Made by a program: the position numbers and the translations under genes | Source of the DNA: an uncultured Prevotella sp. | Lineage (GTDB): Bacteria; Bacteroidota; Bacteroidia; Bacteroidales; Bacteroidaceae | NCBI GenBank assembly: GCA_944319935.1 | Contig: CALUFM010000008.1 | Location: 1-64,000, forward strand | Direction of reading: 5' to 3' | DNA: 64,000 nucleotides | The notes under the pieces: generated by a model | The model's database searches: none | Told to the model about the DNA's origin: nothing | What the model saw: only the letters and a program-made list of their open reading frames with translations | In this document: positions 43,489-51,852 of the stretch, piece after piece | How positions within the stretch are numbered: position 1 is the first letter of the stretch | How the letters are laid out: each line of letters opens with the position of its first letter

Positions 43489-43595
43489 TTAGTTGACAAG
43501 TCGCCAGTGACAGGTAAACAAGGTTGATGTTCTTGTCTGCTTGTATGTTGTTTGCTTGTCGGCTGATAAGTCTTGTCTGCTTGTTTGCAAAGTTA
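43489..43595. repeat. Repeat, ACAAGTC/CTTGTCTGCTTGT family, in DUF349 leader
   Basis: TTAGTTGACAAGTCGC (43489-43504) is shared with the parA leader. CTTGTCTGCTTG occurs at two places to the right. A minus-strand -7 box (CAAAGTTA, 43588-43595) lies at the far end, so the repeat is transcribed in the 5' leader. Confidence 0.65.
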
Positions 43596-43682
43596 ATTAA
43601 TACATATTATAATAGGTGTGCAAACTTAATTAAAAATATCGTAAATCGGCAAACAATTTTCAAAAAAATGGCCTTTTCCCTG

Positions 43683-44615
43683 CTAAATGAGGCGTTTATG
43701 ACGGAAAATCCACCATGAAATGCCTGAAATCAAGGCCGACATCACTATAGCTATGAGGAAGCCGAACTTGTTGCCTTCCATGCCGTTGATTAGGTTCATG
43801 CCGAAGATGCTCGCTATCAGCGTGGGGAACATCAGGATTATTGACACCGACGTGAGCGTTCGCATCACGGTGTTCATGTTGTTGTTGATGATGCTCGAAT
43901 AGGTGTCCATCGTCGATTCCAAGATGTCTGAGTATATGTTCGTCGTCTCCCTCGCCTGGCTCATCTCGATGTTTACGTCCTCGATGAGGTCGGCGTCAAG
44001 CTCGTCCACCTGCAACTTGAACTTCAGCTTGGCCAGAAGGTTCTCGTTGCCGCGGATTGACGTGATGAAGTATGTCAGCGAGTCTTGCAGGCGCGACAGG
44101 CCGATTAGCGACTCGTTGTTCACCTCTCGGTCAAGGTTGCGCTTCGCTTTCTCTATGAGGTTGTTGATTTGTTTCAGCCGTTTCTGGTACCACACCGCCG
44201 AAGAGAGGAACAGTCGGAATATCATGTCCACGTAATCGGTGAACCCCTCGCTGCGCTTCTGCTGGTAGCTTACGAAGTCAATCATCATGTTCGTCTCATG
44301 GAAGCACACCGTGATGGTGACGTCGCGCTTGTGTATGATGCCAAGCGGCACGGTGGTGTAGGGTGTGCGCGAGCGTATTTCCTTGACGAACGGGATACGC
44401 AGGATTATGAGCATCCATCCGTCGTCGTACTCGTAGCGGGCACGCTCGTCGTTGTCGCTGATGTCAGAAAGGAAGTAGTCGGGAATCTTGAATTCTTCTT
44501 CAAGAAGGCGTTGGTCGTCTTCAGTCGGGCAAGTCACTTGTATCCAGCAGTTAGGCTCCCATTGGCCAATCTGCTTCAGGCCGTTGTTGGTGTTCCAAAA
44601 TGTTCTCATTAGCAA
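43683..44615 (-). CDS. corA: CorA-family divalent cation transporter
   Basis: 310 residues. A soluble alpha/beta N-terminal funnel, a long stalk helix, and two C-terminal membrane helices with the ion-selective GMN motif at G272-M273-N274 (SIFGMNLING). It forms a pentamer for Mg2+ (or Co2+/Ni2+) flux. The C-terminus RHKRLI is basic, as usual. Promoter at 44740-44769; the leader of about 120 nt is untagged by any riboswitch I recognise. Confidence 0.94.
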   Translation of the reverse strand: MLMRTFWNTNNGLKQIGQWEPNCWIQVTCPTEDDQRLLEEEFKIPDYFLSDISDNDERARYEYDDGWMLIILRIPFVKEIRSRTPYTTVPLGIIHKRDVTITVCFHETNMMIDFVSYQQKRSEGFTDYVDMIFRLFLSSAVWYQKRLKQINNLIEKAKRNLDREVNNESLIGLSRLQDSLTYFITSIRGNENLLAKLKFKLQVDELDADLIEDVNIEMSQARETTNIYSDILESTMDTYSSIINNNMNTVMRTLTSVSIILMFPTLIASIFGMNLINGMEGNKFGFLIAIVMSALISGISWWIFRHKRLI

Positions 44616-44739
44616 ATCCTCCGAAAATGTTACGCTTGGTGGGAAGACCGCCCATGAGAGCCGTGTCTCCTCACTTTACAAGTTCATGTTTTCCGCGTGA
44701 TAGTCGTCCATAAAAGTTTTGAATTTCCGTTTTGCGCTG

Positions 44740-44769
44740 CAAAATTAGGTAAAAAAAGGAAAAACGCAA
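44740..44769 (-). promoter_or_regulatory. Promoter of corA (minus strand): TTG-N19-TAATTTTG
   Basis: On the minus strand TTG (44767-44769) and TAATTTTG (44740-44747) are separated by 19 nt, a good -33/-7 pair. The rest of the 44616-44956 gap shows no gene. Confidence 0.72.
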
Positions 44770-44956
44770 AATAAAATGTAAAAAAACACTCGGCAGGGGC
44801 GTTCGCATGGTGGCGTTAGCGTCTTTCTCTTGACGGTTGTTGCAAGGCTTGTTGGGGTTATGGGACTTGCCTGTTCGTTGAGTTGATGGCGCAAACATGC
44901 TTGGCGGGACGGGCGTGTTTGGCGGAAAGGCGTGGCGGATGTACCGCCGAACGCTG

Positions 44957-45901
44957 TCATTGCGGCGCGTTGTAAAGCTTCTTCCCGCTGAACCACCGCG
45001 ACAGTTTAAGCCTGTCCATCATGTAAGCCACGGCCATGCTGCCTGCTATCGTGAAAGCCACTGACACCGCCGTGTACAGCATTGCGGTGGGGTCGAAGGA
45101 GAACAGGGGCACGAAACGCTTGGCGATTATTGTGAACATGGGCGAGAACAGCAGTATGGCCAGCGTGTTTTCGCCGATGAAATGCGTTGCTGTTTTCAGC
45201 TTGTCGCCGAGATACGGGTAAGCGGCGAGGGCGAAGCTCATGGCGAGCCACGTCATCACGACGCCTTGCAGTGTGGAGCGGTCGAGCCCGTCGGGCGACA
45301 TGGCGCAAAGCAACGCCAGCGGCACAGCGGACAGCAGGGTGGGGCTGAACGCCGACATGACCCTCACGCCGCACATCCTTACCGCCGCCCCGGCCATGAA
45401 GTACATGGCGTTGTTTATCGAAACGATGTGCAGCAGTTCGTCTGCGGCATAAAAGGCCACGCCCATCAAGCACAGCGTTGCGGCCACTCCCAAGCGCGGG
45501 CGCAGCCGGCTTGTGGCGTAATAGACAAGGTAGCATATTATGAGCGTGTGCAGATACCAGTACGGGCCGAGGGGATGCAGCAGCAGTTTGTCAAGAAAAA
45601 CTCCAATGGTCAGCCGCTCGATGTGTTCGCGGATGGGCAGCAGCGACGCCATGTAAGTATATCCCGCCTCCATCACGGCATACGGGACGAACAGCCATTT
45701 GACCTGCCGTGCCAGTTTGCCGAAGCCCTTGTCAATGTTGGCCAAATAGCCGGATATGACCAGGAACGCCGGCATGTGGAATGTGTAGACGATTTGTTTA
45801 GCGTAAGGGAACTTGTCGCCGACGTAAACCAAGTGGAAGACAATCATCAGCACTATGAATACGCACTTCAGGTAATCTATCTCTCTTACGCGGTTTTGCA
45901 T
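44957..45901 (-). CDS. Acyltransferase 3 family membrane protein
   Basis: 314 residues with about ten helices. The family start REIDYLKCVFIVLMIVFHLVYV carries the key H in the first helix; FHMPAFLVISGYL, GPYWYLHTLIICYLVYY and IGENTLAILLFSP follow. Members O-acetylate or O-acylate cell-surface sugars. There is no SGNH domain. The acceptor is unknown. Monocistronic. Confidence 0.85.
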   Translation of the reverse strand: MQNRVREIDYLKCVFIVLMIVFHLVYVGDKFPYAKQIVYTFHMPAFLVISGYLANIDKGFGKLARQVKWLFVPYAVMEAGYTYMASLLPIREHIERLTIGVFLDKLLLHPLGPYWYLHTLIICYLVYYATSRLRPRLGVAATLCLMGVAFYAADELLHIVSINNAMYFMAGAAVRMCGVRVMSAFSPTLLSAVPLALLCAMSPDGLDRSTLQGVVMTWLAMSFALAAYPYLGDKLKTATHFIGENTLAILLFSPMFTIIAKRFVPLFSFDPTAMLYTAVSVAFTIAGSMAVAYMMDRLKLSRWFSGKKLYNAPQ

Positions 45902-46059
45902 TGCTTTCGGGGTGTTGTTGATTGTTGTTGTCTGTGCCTGTTATGATGAGCCGCCTCTTGGTTCGCTGCTGCAAAAGTATCAATTTTGCATGTCATAAAA
46001 TCTTTTGTGCCGTTGTTTTCATATCATTTAACGTTTCTTTTCGGCTTCTTTCTCTGCGT

Positions 46060-46255
46060 TTTTATCCCAAATCGGTCGTTAGGCTTTAGGCTGATTATGT
46101 GTTTATGCCTGACAGATTGTTTTTCCGTTCCGGCGAAGGCGTAGCGGGCTACGTCGAGACGGGGCGGTATGCAAGATGGCGGCAGGAACGCATAAGCAGG
46201 CAAGGAGTATGGGAATATGCCAATATCCAGACTTGTACGGTCTAATGGCCGATTT
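46060..46255. repeat. Inverted repeat with AAATCGGNCNTTAG arms
   Basis: AAATCGGTCGTTAGGC (46068-46083) pairs imperfectly with GTCTAATGGCCGATTT (46229-46244). TCTAACGGCCGATT-like motifs also lie at 40405 and 31327. No gene is supported in 45902-46268; a long minus-strand frame across it is chance. Confidence 0.5.
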
Positions 46256-46268
46256 GTTTTTATGCAAT

Positions 46269-46306
46269 CCGCCCACAGCGTTTGTGTGTGGTGACGCTGT
46301 GGGCGG
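46269..46306 (-). terminator. Hairpin at the end of the BACON lipoprotein gene
   Basis: CCGCCCACAGCGT (46269-46281) and its exact complement (46294-46306) with a 12-nt loop, downstream of the minus-strand gene. Confidence 0.75.
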
Positions 46307-46345
46307 GCATGGTTTTCAATAGAAAGAGGAACTGTCTTTGTTGCT

Positions 46346-47878
46346 TCATTCGGGCATGATGGCCACGGATATTGGGGCATAGTCGGCCGGGCTGAAGCGG
46401 CGCAGGCCGCGTGACGCGGTTGATGTGCCGCGGAATGTGGTGGTGCCGCCGAAGTTGTAAAGCCGTCCGCCCACGCATTCAGTCGCGCCGTACCAGTCAA
46501 ACGTGCCGAGCATTCGCAGCGGTTCGGGCGTGCCGTCGCCTACGGTGTAGCGTGTCACGGCCGAACCGTCAAAGGCGTAGATGCAGCCGTCGGCTACGCC
46601 GATGAAGCTGAAGTTTGTTGAGAGAGAGTCGCTTTTGGCGCATACGGTAGGCTCGAGCGAGCCGCCCTTGACGGCGTATGCCGTGTGCATGAGGTCGTCC
46701 ATGAGCCACGTCGTGCCGTCGCTGTCGTGCGTTACGGCCACTTCGCCGAAGTATTCGCCGTGTTCGTTCGTGCCGTCAAGCGTCGCCGTGATGTTGCCGT
46801 TGTCGTCTTTTCCTATGGTGTAAGCCTCGATTGTGCTGCCTGTCACAACGTACAGCTTGTTCCCATCGGCCGCAGCCGCAACCACTTCGCCGCTGCGCTG
46901 GGCTATGGGAGTCCATGATGTGCCCGAAAGACGGTATATTCCGCCATCGCCGGCGATGACAGGCGCGCCGTCAACACACGCACCCGCGCCTTGGCACGGA
47001 ATGTCGGCGTAGCGGTGTTCTGTGCCCGTTGACGTTTCGTAAGCGCGGAATTCATAGCTTGGTGTGGTCTCCTGGTAGCCGAGCGATGTGCTGCTTTCAA
47101 TGCCGCCTCCATAATAGATTATGTCGCCGTCAGTGAAATGCAGTCCGGCCGAACCTCCGTTGTTTAGCTGTCCGAGGTCGCTGAACACGATGTTCTGCTT
47201 CACCCTGAGCGTGTTGACTGACGGTTCGCCGGCAATCGAGAATTTGCCTTCGGCCACGCCGCTCCCGTCCAACACGACATATGGTTTTGCCGTGTATGTC
47301 TGTCCTTTCTTTATGTACACGATGGGTTCCTTGGTCGGCACGGTGGCGTTCGGGTCGGTGAAGGTGAACGCCGCGCTTTCTGAGGCGAGTTGTTGCATGG
47401 TGCTTGTGGATTCGCGTCCGTTGTAAATGTCAACGTATATGCCGCCGTCCTTGTAGTAAGCCGCCGTCAGCACCACGCCCGGAGCGTCTTGTTCTTCGTT
47501 CGCCGGCTGGCGCACGACGATTTGCGTCGAGTCTGCCGATGCTCTTGACGCTGGTGCTTCGCCGAACCGTATGTAGCCTGTGCGCTCGCGGCCTGTAAGG
47601 TTTTTCGCGGCGATTACCTGCACGCTCTCGCCTCCCTTTCCGCCCATCTGCGACAGTTGCAGCCAGTCGGCTGACGACGTGGCCTCCCATGGTTCGGCTA
47701 TTGGTATGGTGACAGGCTTCTGTTCGCCGTCAGACGACAGTTGGAACACGTCTTCGTCTACGGCCGGCGGTGTTGGGTCGGTGCCGTCTGTTGTGTCATC
47801 GTCGTCGCTGCACGACGGCAACATCGTCACGGCGAATGCCGCCATGAACATGAAAGACAATGTTTTTAGCTTCTTCAT
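46346..47878 (-). CDS. BACON-domain lipoprotein with beta-propeller-like repeats
   Basis: About 510 residues from the second ATG (47878). Signal and lipobox MLPSCSDDDD: an acidic run behind the lipid cysteine suggests surface export. The BACON domain follows (PVTIPIAEPWEATSSADWLQ, GESVQVIAAKNLTGRERTGY, TQIVVRQP). The C-terminal two thirds carry repeated short blades (DGAPVIAGDGGIYRL, DGNKLYVVTGSTIEAY, GVADGCIYAFDGSAV, VGGRLYNFGGTTTF) like a propeller. Likely a surface glycan- or mucin-binding protein; ligand unknown. Confidence 0.82.
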   Translation of the reverse strand: MKKLKTLSFMFMAAFAVTMLPSCSDDDDTTDGTDPTPPAVDEDVFQLSSDGEQKPVTIPIAEPWEATSSADWLQLSQMGGKGGESVQVIAAKNLTGRERTGYIRFGEAPASRASADSTQIVVRQPANEEQDAPGVVLTAAYYKDGGIYVDIYNGRESTSTMQQLASESAAFTFTDPNATVPTKEPIVYIKKGQTYTAKPYVVLDGSGVAEGKFSIAGEPSVNTLRVKQNIVFSDLGQLNNGGSAGLHFTDGDIIYYGGGIESSTSLGYQETTPSYEFRAYETSTGTEHRYADIPCQGAGACVDGAPVIAGDGGIYRLSGTSWTPIAQRSGEVVAAAADGNKLYVVTGSTIEAYTIGKDDNGNITATLDGTNEHGEYFGEVAVTHDSDGTTWLMDDLMHTAYAVKGGSLEPTVCAKSDSLSTNFSFIGVADGCIYAFDGSAVTRYTVGDGTPEPLRMLGTFDWYGATECVGGRLYNFGGTTTFRGTSTASRGLRRFSPADYAPISVAIMPE

Positions 47879-48007
47879 AATCATTGATGTTTTTATAGGT
47901 TAATACATTATGGTTACAAAGTAAGTCTTTTTTTTGAAATTGCAGGTAACGGCTTTCCGTGATTTTTGCGGTTGGTGCTGTAACGGCTTGTCAGCCAAAG
48001 CATTATA

Positions 48008-48100
48008 ATATGCCGTGTCTTGCAACGTGAAACATGGCATATTGCGATGCAAAAGGCCGCCTTTCACAATGCGAAAGACGCCCTTTTACAAAGTGTGTAT
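48008..48100. repeat. Intergenic repeat, family A
   Basis: ATATGCCGTGTCTTGCAACG, CATGGCATATTGC, GCAAAAGGCCGCCTTTCAC and GCGAAAGACGCCC. The first two pair as a hairpin. Confidence 0.6.
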
Positions 48101-48115
48101 TGACTTGCGGTTGAT

Positions 48116-49573
48116 TTACTTCTCGGGGATTTCCTCGAGAGTCTTTGTCAGCAACGCCCAGAACTTGCTTGTAGAGGGCCAGTGGGCGCGCTCGCTCGGG
48201 GTGTGGGGAGAGAGCAGCGTCGGGCCGAACGAGCAGATGTCGAGGCCGGGATACTTGGAGAGGATGATGCTGCACTCCAATCCAGCGTGAACCACTTGCA
48301 CCTTAGGCTCGTTGCCGAACAGGTCGTTGTAGATTTTGCGCATGCGCTTGATGAGTTCGCTGTCGGTGTTGGGGTCCCATCCGCCGTAAGCTCCGCTGAA
48401 CTCAACCTTCATGCCTGCCATGTTGAAGCAGCTCTCAAGTGATGTCGCAAGCTCGTCTTTCTTGGTCTCGCTTGAGCTGCGGGCGAGGATTTTCACGGCA
48501 GCCTTGCCGCCCTCTATGTCAACGATGGCGAGGTTTGACGATGTCTCGACGATGTTGGGGATTGTCGGGATGTAACGCCATACGCCGTTGTGGGCTGCGT
48601 AGATTGCGTCAACCAAGTTGTCTTGGATTTCCTGCGGAACGACCTTTCCTGGCAGCTCGACGTCTTCAACGGTAACTTCTATTTCGTCTTCGATGCCTTT
48701 GTATTCGTCGTTGAACGTCTCGCGGTAGTTGTTGACGAGGTCAACGAGGTCGGCCTTGTTCTCCTTCGGCAGTGTCAGTACGGCCTCGGCTTCGCGCGGT
48801 ATGGCGTTGCGCATGTTGCCTCCATGCCATGAGGCGAGTTGCGCGTCGTCGTCGGCGATGGCCTCGCGGACTATGCGCACGAGCATCTTGTTGGCGTTGC
48901 CGCGGCCTACGCCGATTTCAAGTCCTGAGTGTCCGCCCTTGAGTCCCTTTATGGTTACTTTCACGGCGATGTCGTCCTTGTCGCTGTCGGCTTCCTGATA
49001 GTCCATCGTGGCTGTGATGTCAACGCCGCCTGCGCTGCCTATTATGAGTTCGCCCTCTTCCTCGGTGTCGAGGTTGAGCAGTATTTCCCCTTCCAGTTCG
49101 CCGGCCGGCAGGTCGTTCGCGCCGTACATTCCGGTCTCCTCGTCGGCTGTAATCAACGCCTCGATGGGGCCGTGCTTCAGGTCTGTGGCTTCCATCACGG
49201 CCATGATGGCGGCTACTCCGAGGCCGTCGTCCGCGCCGAGGGTGGTGCCCTTCGCCTTCACCCAATCGCCGTCAACGTAGGTCTCGATGGGTTCGGTCTC
49301 AAAGTTGTGGGTGCTGTCTTTCTCCTTCTGCGGCACCATGTCCATGTGCGCTTGCAGTATGGTTGTCTTGCGGTTCTCCATGCCCGGGGTGGCGGGTTTG
49401 CGCATTACGATGTTGCCGGCCTCGTCTTGGAAGGCCTCAACGCCGGTTTTCTTTGCGAAGTCAAGCAGGAACTGCTGTACTTTCTCACGGTAGCCCGACG
49501 GGCGTGGAACTTGTGTCAGCGCGTAGAAGTTGCGCCAAATGCATTCAGGTTTCAGGTTTTTGATTTCACTCAT
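48116..49573 (-). CDS. pepD: PepD-type aminoacyl-histidine dipeptidase (M20C)
   Basis: A 485-residue cytosolic zinc dipeptidase. Catalytic and metal residues: H77-x-D79 (QAHMDMVPQ), D115 (LGADDGLGV), the E145-E146 pair (ADEETGMYGA), D175-type NLDTEEEGE and the C-terminal His in VVHAGLECS. A lid domain lies between (GHSGLEIGVGRGNA). It hydrolyses X-His dipeptides and other unspecific dipeptides. Full length. Confidence 0.95.
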   Translation of the reverse strand: MSEIKNLKPECIWRNFYALTQVPRPSGYREKVQQFLLDFAKKTGVEAFQDEAGNIVMRKPATPGMENRKTTILQAHMDMVPQKEKDSTHNFETEPIETYVDGDWVKAKGTTLGADDGLGVAAIMAVMEATDLKHGPIEALITADEETGMYGANDLPAGELEGEILLNLDTEEEGELIIGSAGGVDITATMDYQEADSDKDDIAVKVTIKGLKGGHSGLEIGVGRGNANKMLVRIVREAIADDDAQLASWHGGNMRNAIPREAEAVLTLPKENKADLVDLVNNYRETFNDEYKGIEDEIEVTVEDVELPGKVVPQEIQDNLVDAIYAAHNGVWRYIPTIPNIVETSSNLAIVDIEGGKAAVKILARSSSETKKDELATSLESCFNMAGMKVEFSGAYGGWDPNTDSELIKRMRKIYNDLFGNEPKVQVVHAGLECSIILSKYPGLDICSFGPTLLSPHTPSERAHWPSTSKFWALLTKTLEEIPEK

Positions 49574-49606
49574 AGCATTTAATTTTTTTATTAAAGGTTG
49601 TTTTTC

Positions 49607-49712
49607 AGTTAAGAATTAAGAGTTAATAATTAAGGAAAATACCTTTGTCGGTGGCTTTTCTTTTAGCGCAACTAAGCATGTTTTCTTAATTCTTGATTCT
49701 TAACTCTTAATT
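49607..49712. repeat. Palindrome, TTAAGAATTAAG word family
   Basis: The left arm 49607-49639 (AGTTAAGAATTAAGAGTTAA...) and right arm 49681-49712 are largely complementary around a 41-nt loop. The right arm covers the last codons of the flippase-like gene (stop at 49700). Confidence 0.82.
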
Positions 49713-50758
49713 ATTTTCTTCGTGAACGCCAGTGCGCCCCAACTGTAAATGCCGAGCGCGATGACGAGCAGCGTCTGCACCGAGTGGACGATGAGTACGA
49801 AGTAAAGCGCGCTGTTGTCGGCCACGCCGTACAGTATGAGCATCGTCTTCACGGCGAAGTGCCACGGCCCGGCCCCGTTGGGTGTGGGCACGATGACGGC
49901 TATGCTGCCTACCACGAACGTCACCAAGGCGCACTCAAGTCCCAAGCCGGCTGTGAAGTCGAAGCAGAAGAACGTGAGGTAGTAGTGCAGGAAGTAGCAC
50001 ACCCAGATGCCAATGGTGTAAAACAGGAACAGGGGTATGTTCTTGACGCTCTTCAGCGACATCACTCCCTGCCATATCCCGCCGAAAGTGGCTCTCACCT
50101 TGTTATATATCGACAGCTTCTTCAGCAGTATGTGCAGCATGAACAGCACCGCCACGCCGCATGCCGCGGTTACCAAGTAGCCCGTGGTTGAGAACTTGCC
50201 GAGGATGGAATCCATGCTCGTGCCCGTGCGCTCGAAGAACGTTGAGAACACGCCCATCTGCCAAACGAGCGTCAGCACGCACACGACGGCCATCAGCAGC
50301 ATGTCGATGGCCCGCTCGGTAACTACTGTACCGAGTGCCTTGGCGAATGAGACACCGTCGTATCTCTTCAGCACTCCGCAGCGCGTGAACTCGCCTATGC
50401 GCGGCACCACGAGGCTTGCGGCGTAAGACAGGAAGATGGAGTGAACGGCGGTTGACATCCTCGCGCGTTCGCCGATGGGCTCAAGCGTCTGCCGCCAACG
50501 CCATCCACGGAACATCTGGGCCAGTATGCCGAAAGGGAAGGAGAGAAGCATCCATGTCCAGTCCATCCCGTGCAGCAGGATGTCGTCAACTGTCTTGAAG
50601 TCGAAGTCACGGTACATCCAATAAAGGATTGCGCCTCCGAACGCAAGCGGAAGCAGTATCTTGACCACGTTGTTGACGAATGTCCTTGTTTTCACTCTCG
50701 GTAAATGTATTTCGTGCAAACTTACAACAAAATTTTGAAATGACACCATACTATTCAT
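49700..50758 (-). CDS. Flippase-like/LPG-synthase transmembrane protein (second copy)
   Basis: Up to 352 residues; a GTG at 50695 (KTRTFVNNVVKILLPLAFG) is a likely true start giving 331 residues, the same size as the paralogue at 13825. About eight helices. Features: MFRGWRWRQTLEPIGERARM, SLVVPRIGEFTRCGVLKRYD, VTERAIDMLLMAVV and VPTPNGAGPWHFAV, which is the P-x-P-x-G-x-G-x-x-E/H turn of this family. A probable lipid or isoprenoid-linked translocator; substrate unknown. The C-terminal codons lie in a palindrome arm. Confidence 0.82.
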   Translation of the reverse strand: MNSMVSFQNFVVSLHEIHLPRVKTRTFVNNVVKILLPLAFGGAILYWMYRDFDFKTVDDILLHGMDWTWMLLSFPFGILAQMFRGWRWRQTLEPIGERARMSTAVHSIFLSYAASLVVPRIGEFTRCGVLKRYDGVSFAKALGTVVTERAIDMLLMAVVCVLTLVWQMGVFSTFFERTGTSMDSILGKFSTTGYLVTAACGVAVLFMLHILLKKLSIYNKVRATFGGIWQGVMSLKSVKNIPLFLFYTIGIWVCYFLHYYLTFFCFDFTAGLGLECALVTFVVGSIAVIVPTPNGAGPWHFAVKTMLILYGVADNSALYFVLIVHSVQTLLVIALGIYSWGALAFTKKIIKS

Positions 50759-50850
50759 ATTTTTTAATCCTTATTCTGCCATAATGCAACTTTGTTGCGT
50801 GGCGCAGCAAGCTCTTTCGTCTTGGCGCGTTGCTTGCGCATGGATGAATA

Positions 50851-50960
50851 TGTGGCCTTTTGCCTCCTGAAAGGTGGCCTTCCGCCTTGCAAAAGGTGGC
50901 CTTTTACGAGGCGAAAAACCATCTTTTGCGCGTCGTATGGTAACGCGCTGATTGTCAGGC
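50851..50960. repeat. Intergenic repeat, family A
   Basis: GGCCTTTTGCCTCC, GAAAGGTGGCCTTCCGCC, GCAAAAGGTGGCCTTTTAC and CATCTTTTGCGCG. No gene in 50759-51019. Confidence 0.65.
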
Positions 50961-51019
50961 AGTTGCCCGCAGTATGGATTTTTAACGGCAAAAGTGGTGG
51001 ATAATACGATAAATTGCTG

Positions 51020-51027
51020 TAATTTTG
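51020..51027 (+). promoter_or_regulatory. -7 element TAATTTTG of the queuosine operon
   Basis: TAATTTTG fits the consensus and places the transcript start about 10 nt before the riboswitch. No clear -33 TTG. Confidence 0.6.
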
Positions 51028-51043
51028 CAGCCGGAATTTTATT

Positions 51044-51077
51044 GCAGAGTGCTTGCCTAACCTCTTTAAAAACAAGG
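51044..51077 (+). ncRNA. preQ1-I-like riboswitch
   Basis: GCAGAGTGCTTGCCTAAC is followed by CTCTTTAAAAACAAGG. The stem AGAG/CTCT (51046-51049 with 51062-51065), the loop ending CTAAC, and an A-rich tail (TTAAAAACAAGG) running into the ribosome site of yhhQ match the compact preQ1-I fold (compare the Thermoanaerobacter tail AACAAAACAAGG). In this class the tail folds back as a pseudoknot on preQ1 and hides the ribosome site. The gene it precedes is a queuosine-precursor transporter, which supports the call. Confidence 0.82.
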
Positions 51078-51079
51078 AA

Positions 51080-51769
51080 ATGGAAAAACGTAAACAACAA
51101 GTCAGTGTGCTGTTCATGCTTTTCAGCATACTGTTTTGCGTTTGCCTCATCACGGCGAACGTACTGGAGACAAAGCAGATTTCATTCGGCATGGTGAACA
51201 TAACAGGCGGATTGCTGGTGTTCCCCGTGTCATACATCATCAACGACTGCGTGTGCGAGGTGTGGGGCTTCCGCAAGGCGAGGCTGCTGATATGGGCGGG
51301 TTTCGCCATGAACCTCATCTTCGTAGCTTTCGGCGCGTTGGCTGATGCCATCCCCGGCGCGCCTTACTGGCACAATGACGAGGGCTTCCACGCCGTGTTC
51401 GGTCTCGCCCCGCGCATAGCCGCGGCGTCGTTCGTGGCGTTCTTGGTCGGTTCGTTCATCAACGCTTACGTCATGAGCCGTATGAAAATATCCTCCCACG
51501 GGCGTCATTTCTCGGTGCGCGCGGTGGTGAGTACGCTGTTTGGCGAGACTGCCGACTCGTTGGTGTTCTTCCCGTTGGCGTTGTCGGGCGTCGTCCCTGC
51601 CGGCGAGATGTTGTCGCTGATTATATCGCAAGTGGTGCTGAAGACGCTGTATGAAATCATCGTACTGCCCCTGACGGTGCGCGTAGTGCGCAAGACCAAG
51701 CAGCACGAGGGCGAGGATGTGTATGACGAAGGCATCAGTTACAACGTTCTTAAAATATTCAACTTGTAA
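51080..51769 (+). CDS. yhhQ: Queuosine precursor transporter, YhhQ/VUT family
   Basis: 229 residues with about six helices from the ATG at 51080, just behind the riboswitch; the longer frame from 51053 starts inside the riboswitch loop and is rejected. Family features are ITANVLETKQISFGMVNITG, GGLLVFPVSYIINDCVCEVWG, FRKARLLIWAGF and STLFGETADSLVFFPLA. It imports preQ0 and/or preQ1. Followed by queF, 83 bp on. Confidence 0.9.
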   Translation: MEKRKQQVSVLFMLFSILFCVCLITANVLETKQISFGMVNITGGLLVFPVSYIINDCVCEVWGFRKARLLIWAGFAMNLIFVAFGALADAIPGAPYWHNDEGFHAVFGLAPRIAAASFVAFLVGSFINAYVMSRMKISSHGRHFSVRAVVSTLFGETADSLVFFPLALSGVVPAGEMLSLIISQVVLKTLYEIIVLPLTVRVVRKTKQHEGEDVYDEGISYNVLKIFNL

Positions 51770-51776
51770 AATAGCA

Positions 51777-51812
51777 GCCCCTCCCGACCTTCCCGTGAGG
51801 GGAGGAGGCCGG
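51777..51812. repeat. CCCCTCCC-family repeat between yhhQ and queF
   Basis: AGCCCCTCCCGACC and GTGAGGGGAGGAGG form a small hairpin, the same word as at 1284-1415. A second copy lies inside queF (51899-51935). Confidence 0.75.
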
Positions 51813-51852
51813 TTTGTTTTTCTATTATAAAACATAATTTAACGACAAGACA

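Noticed and set aside
46024-46500. Minus-strand 158-codon frame
   Set aside because: It crosses an inverted repeat, a terminator and the end of the BACON lipoprotein gene in another frame, with low-complexity composition.
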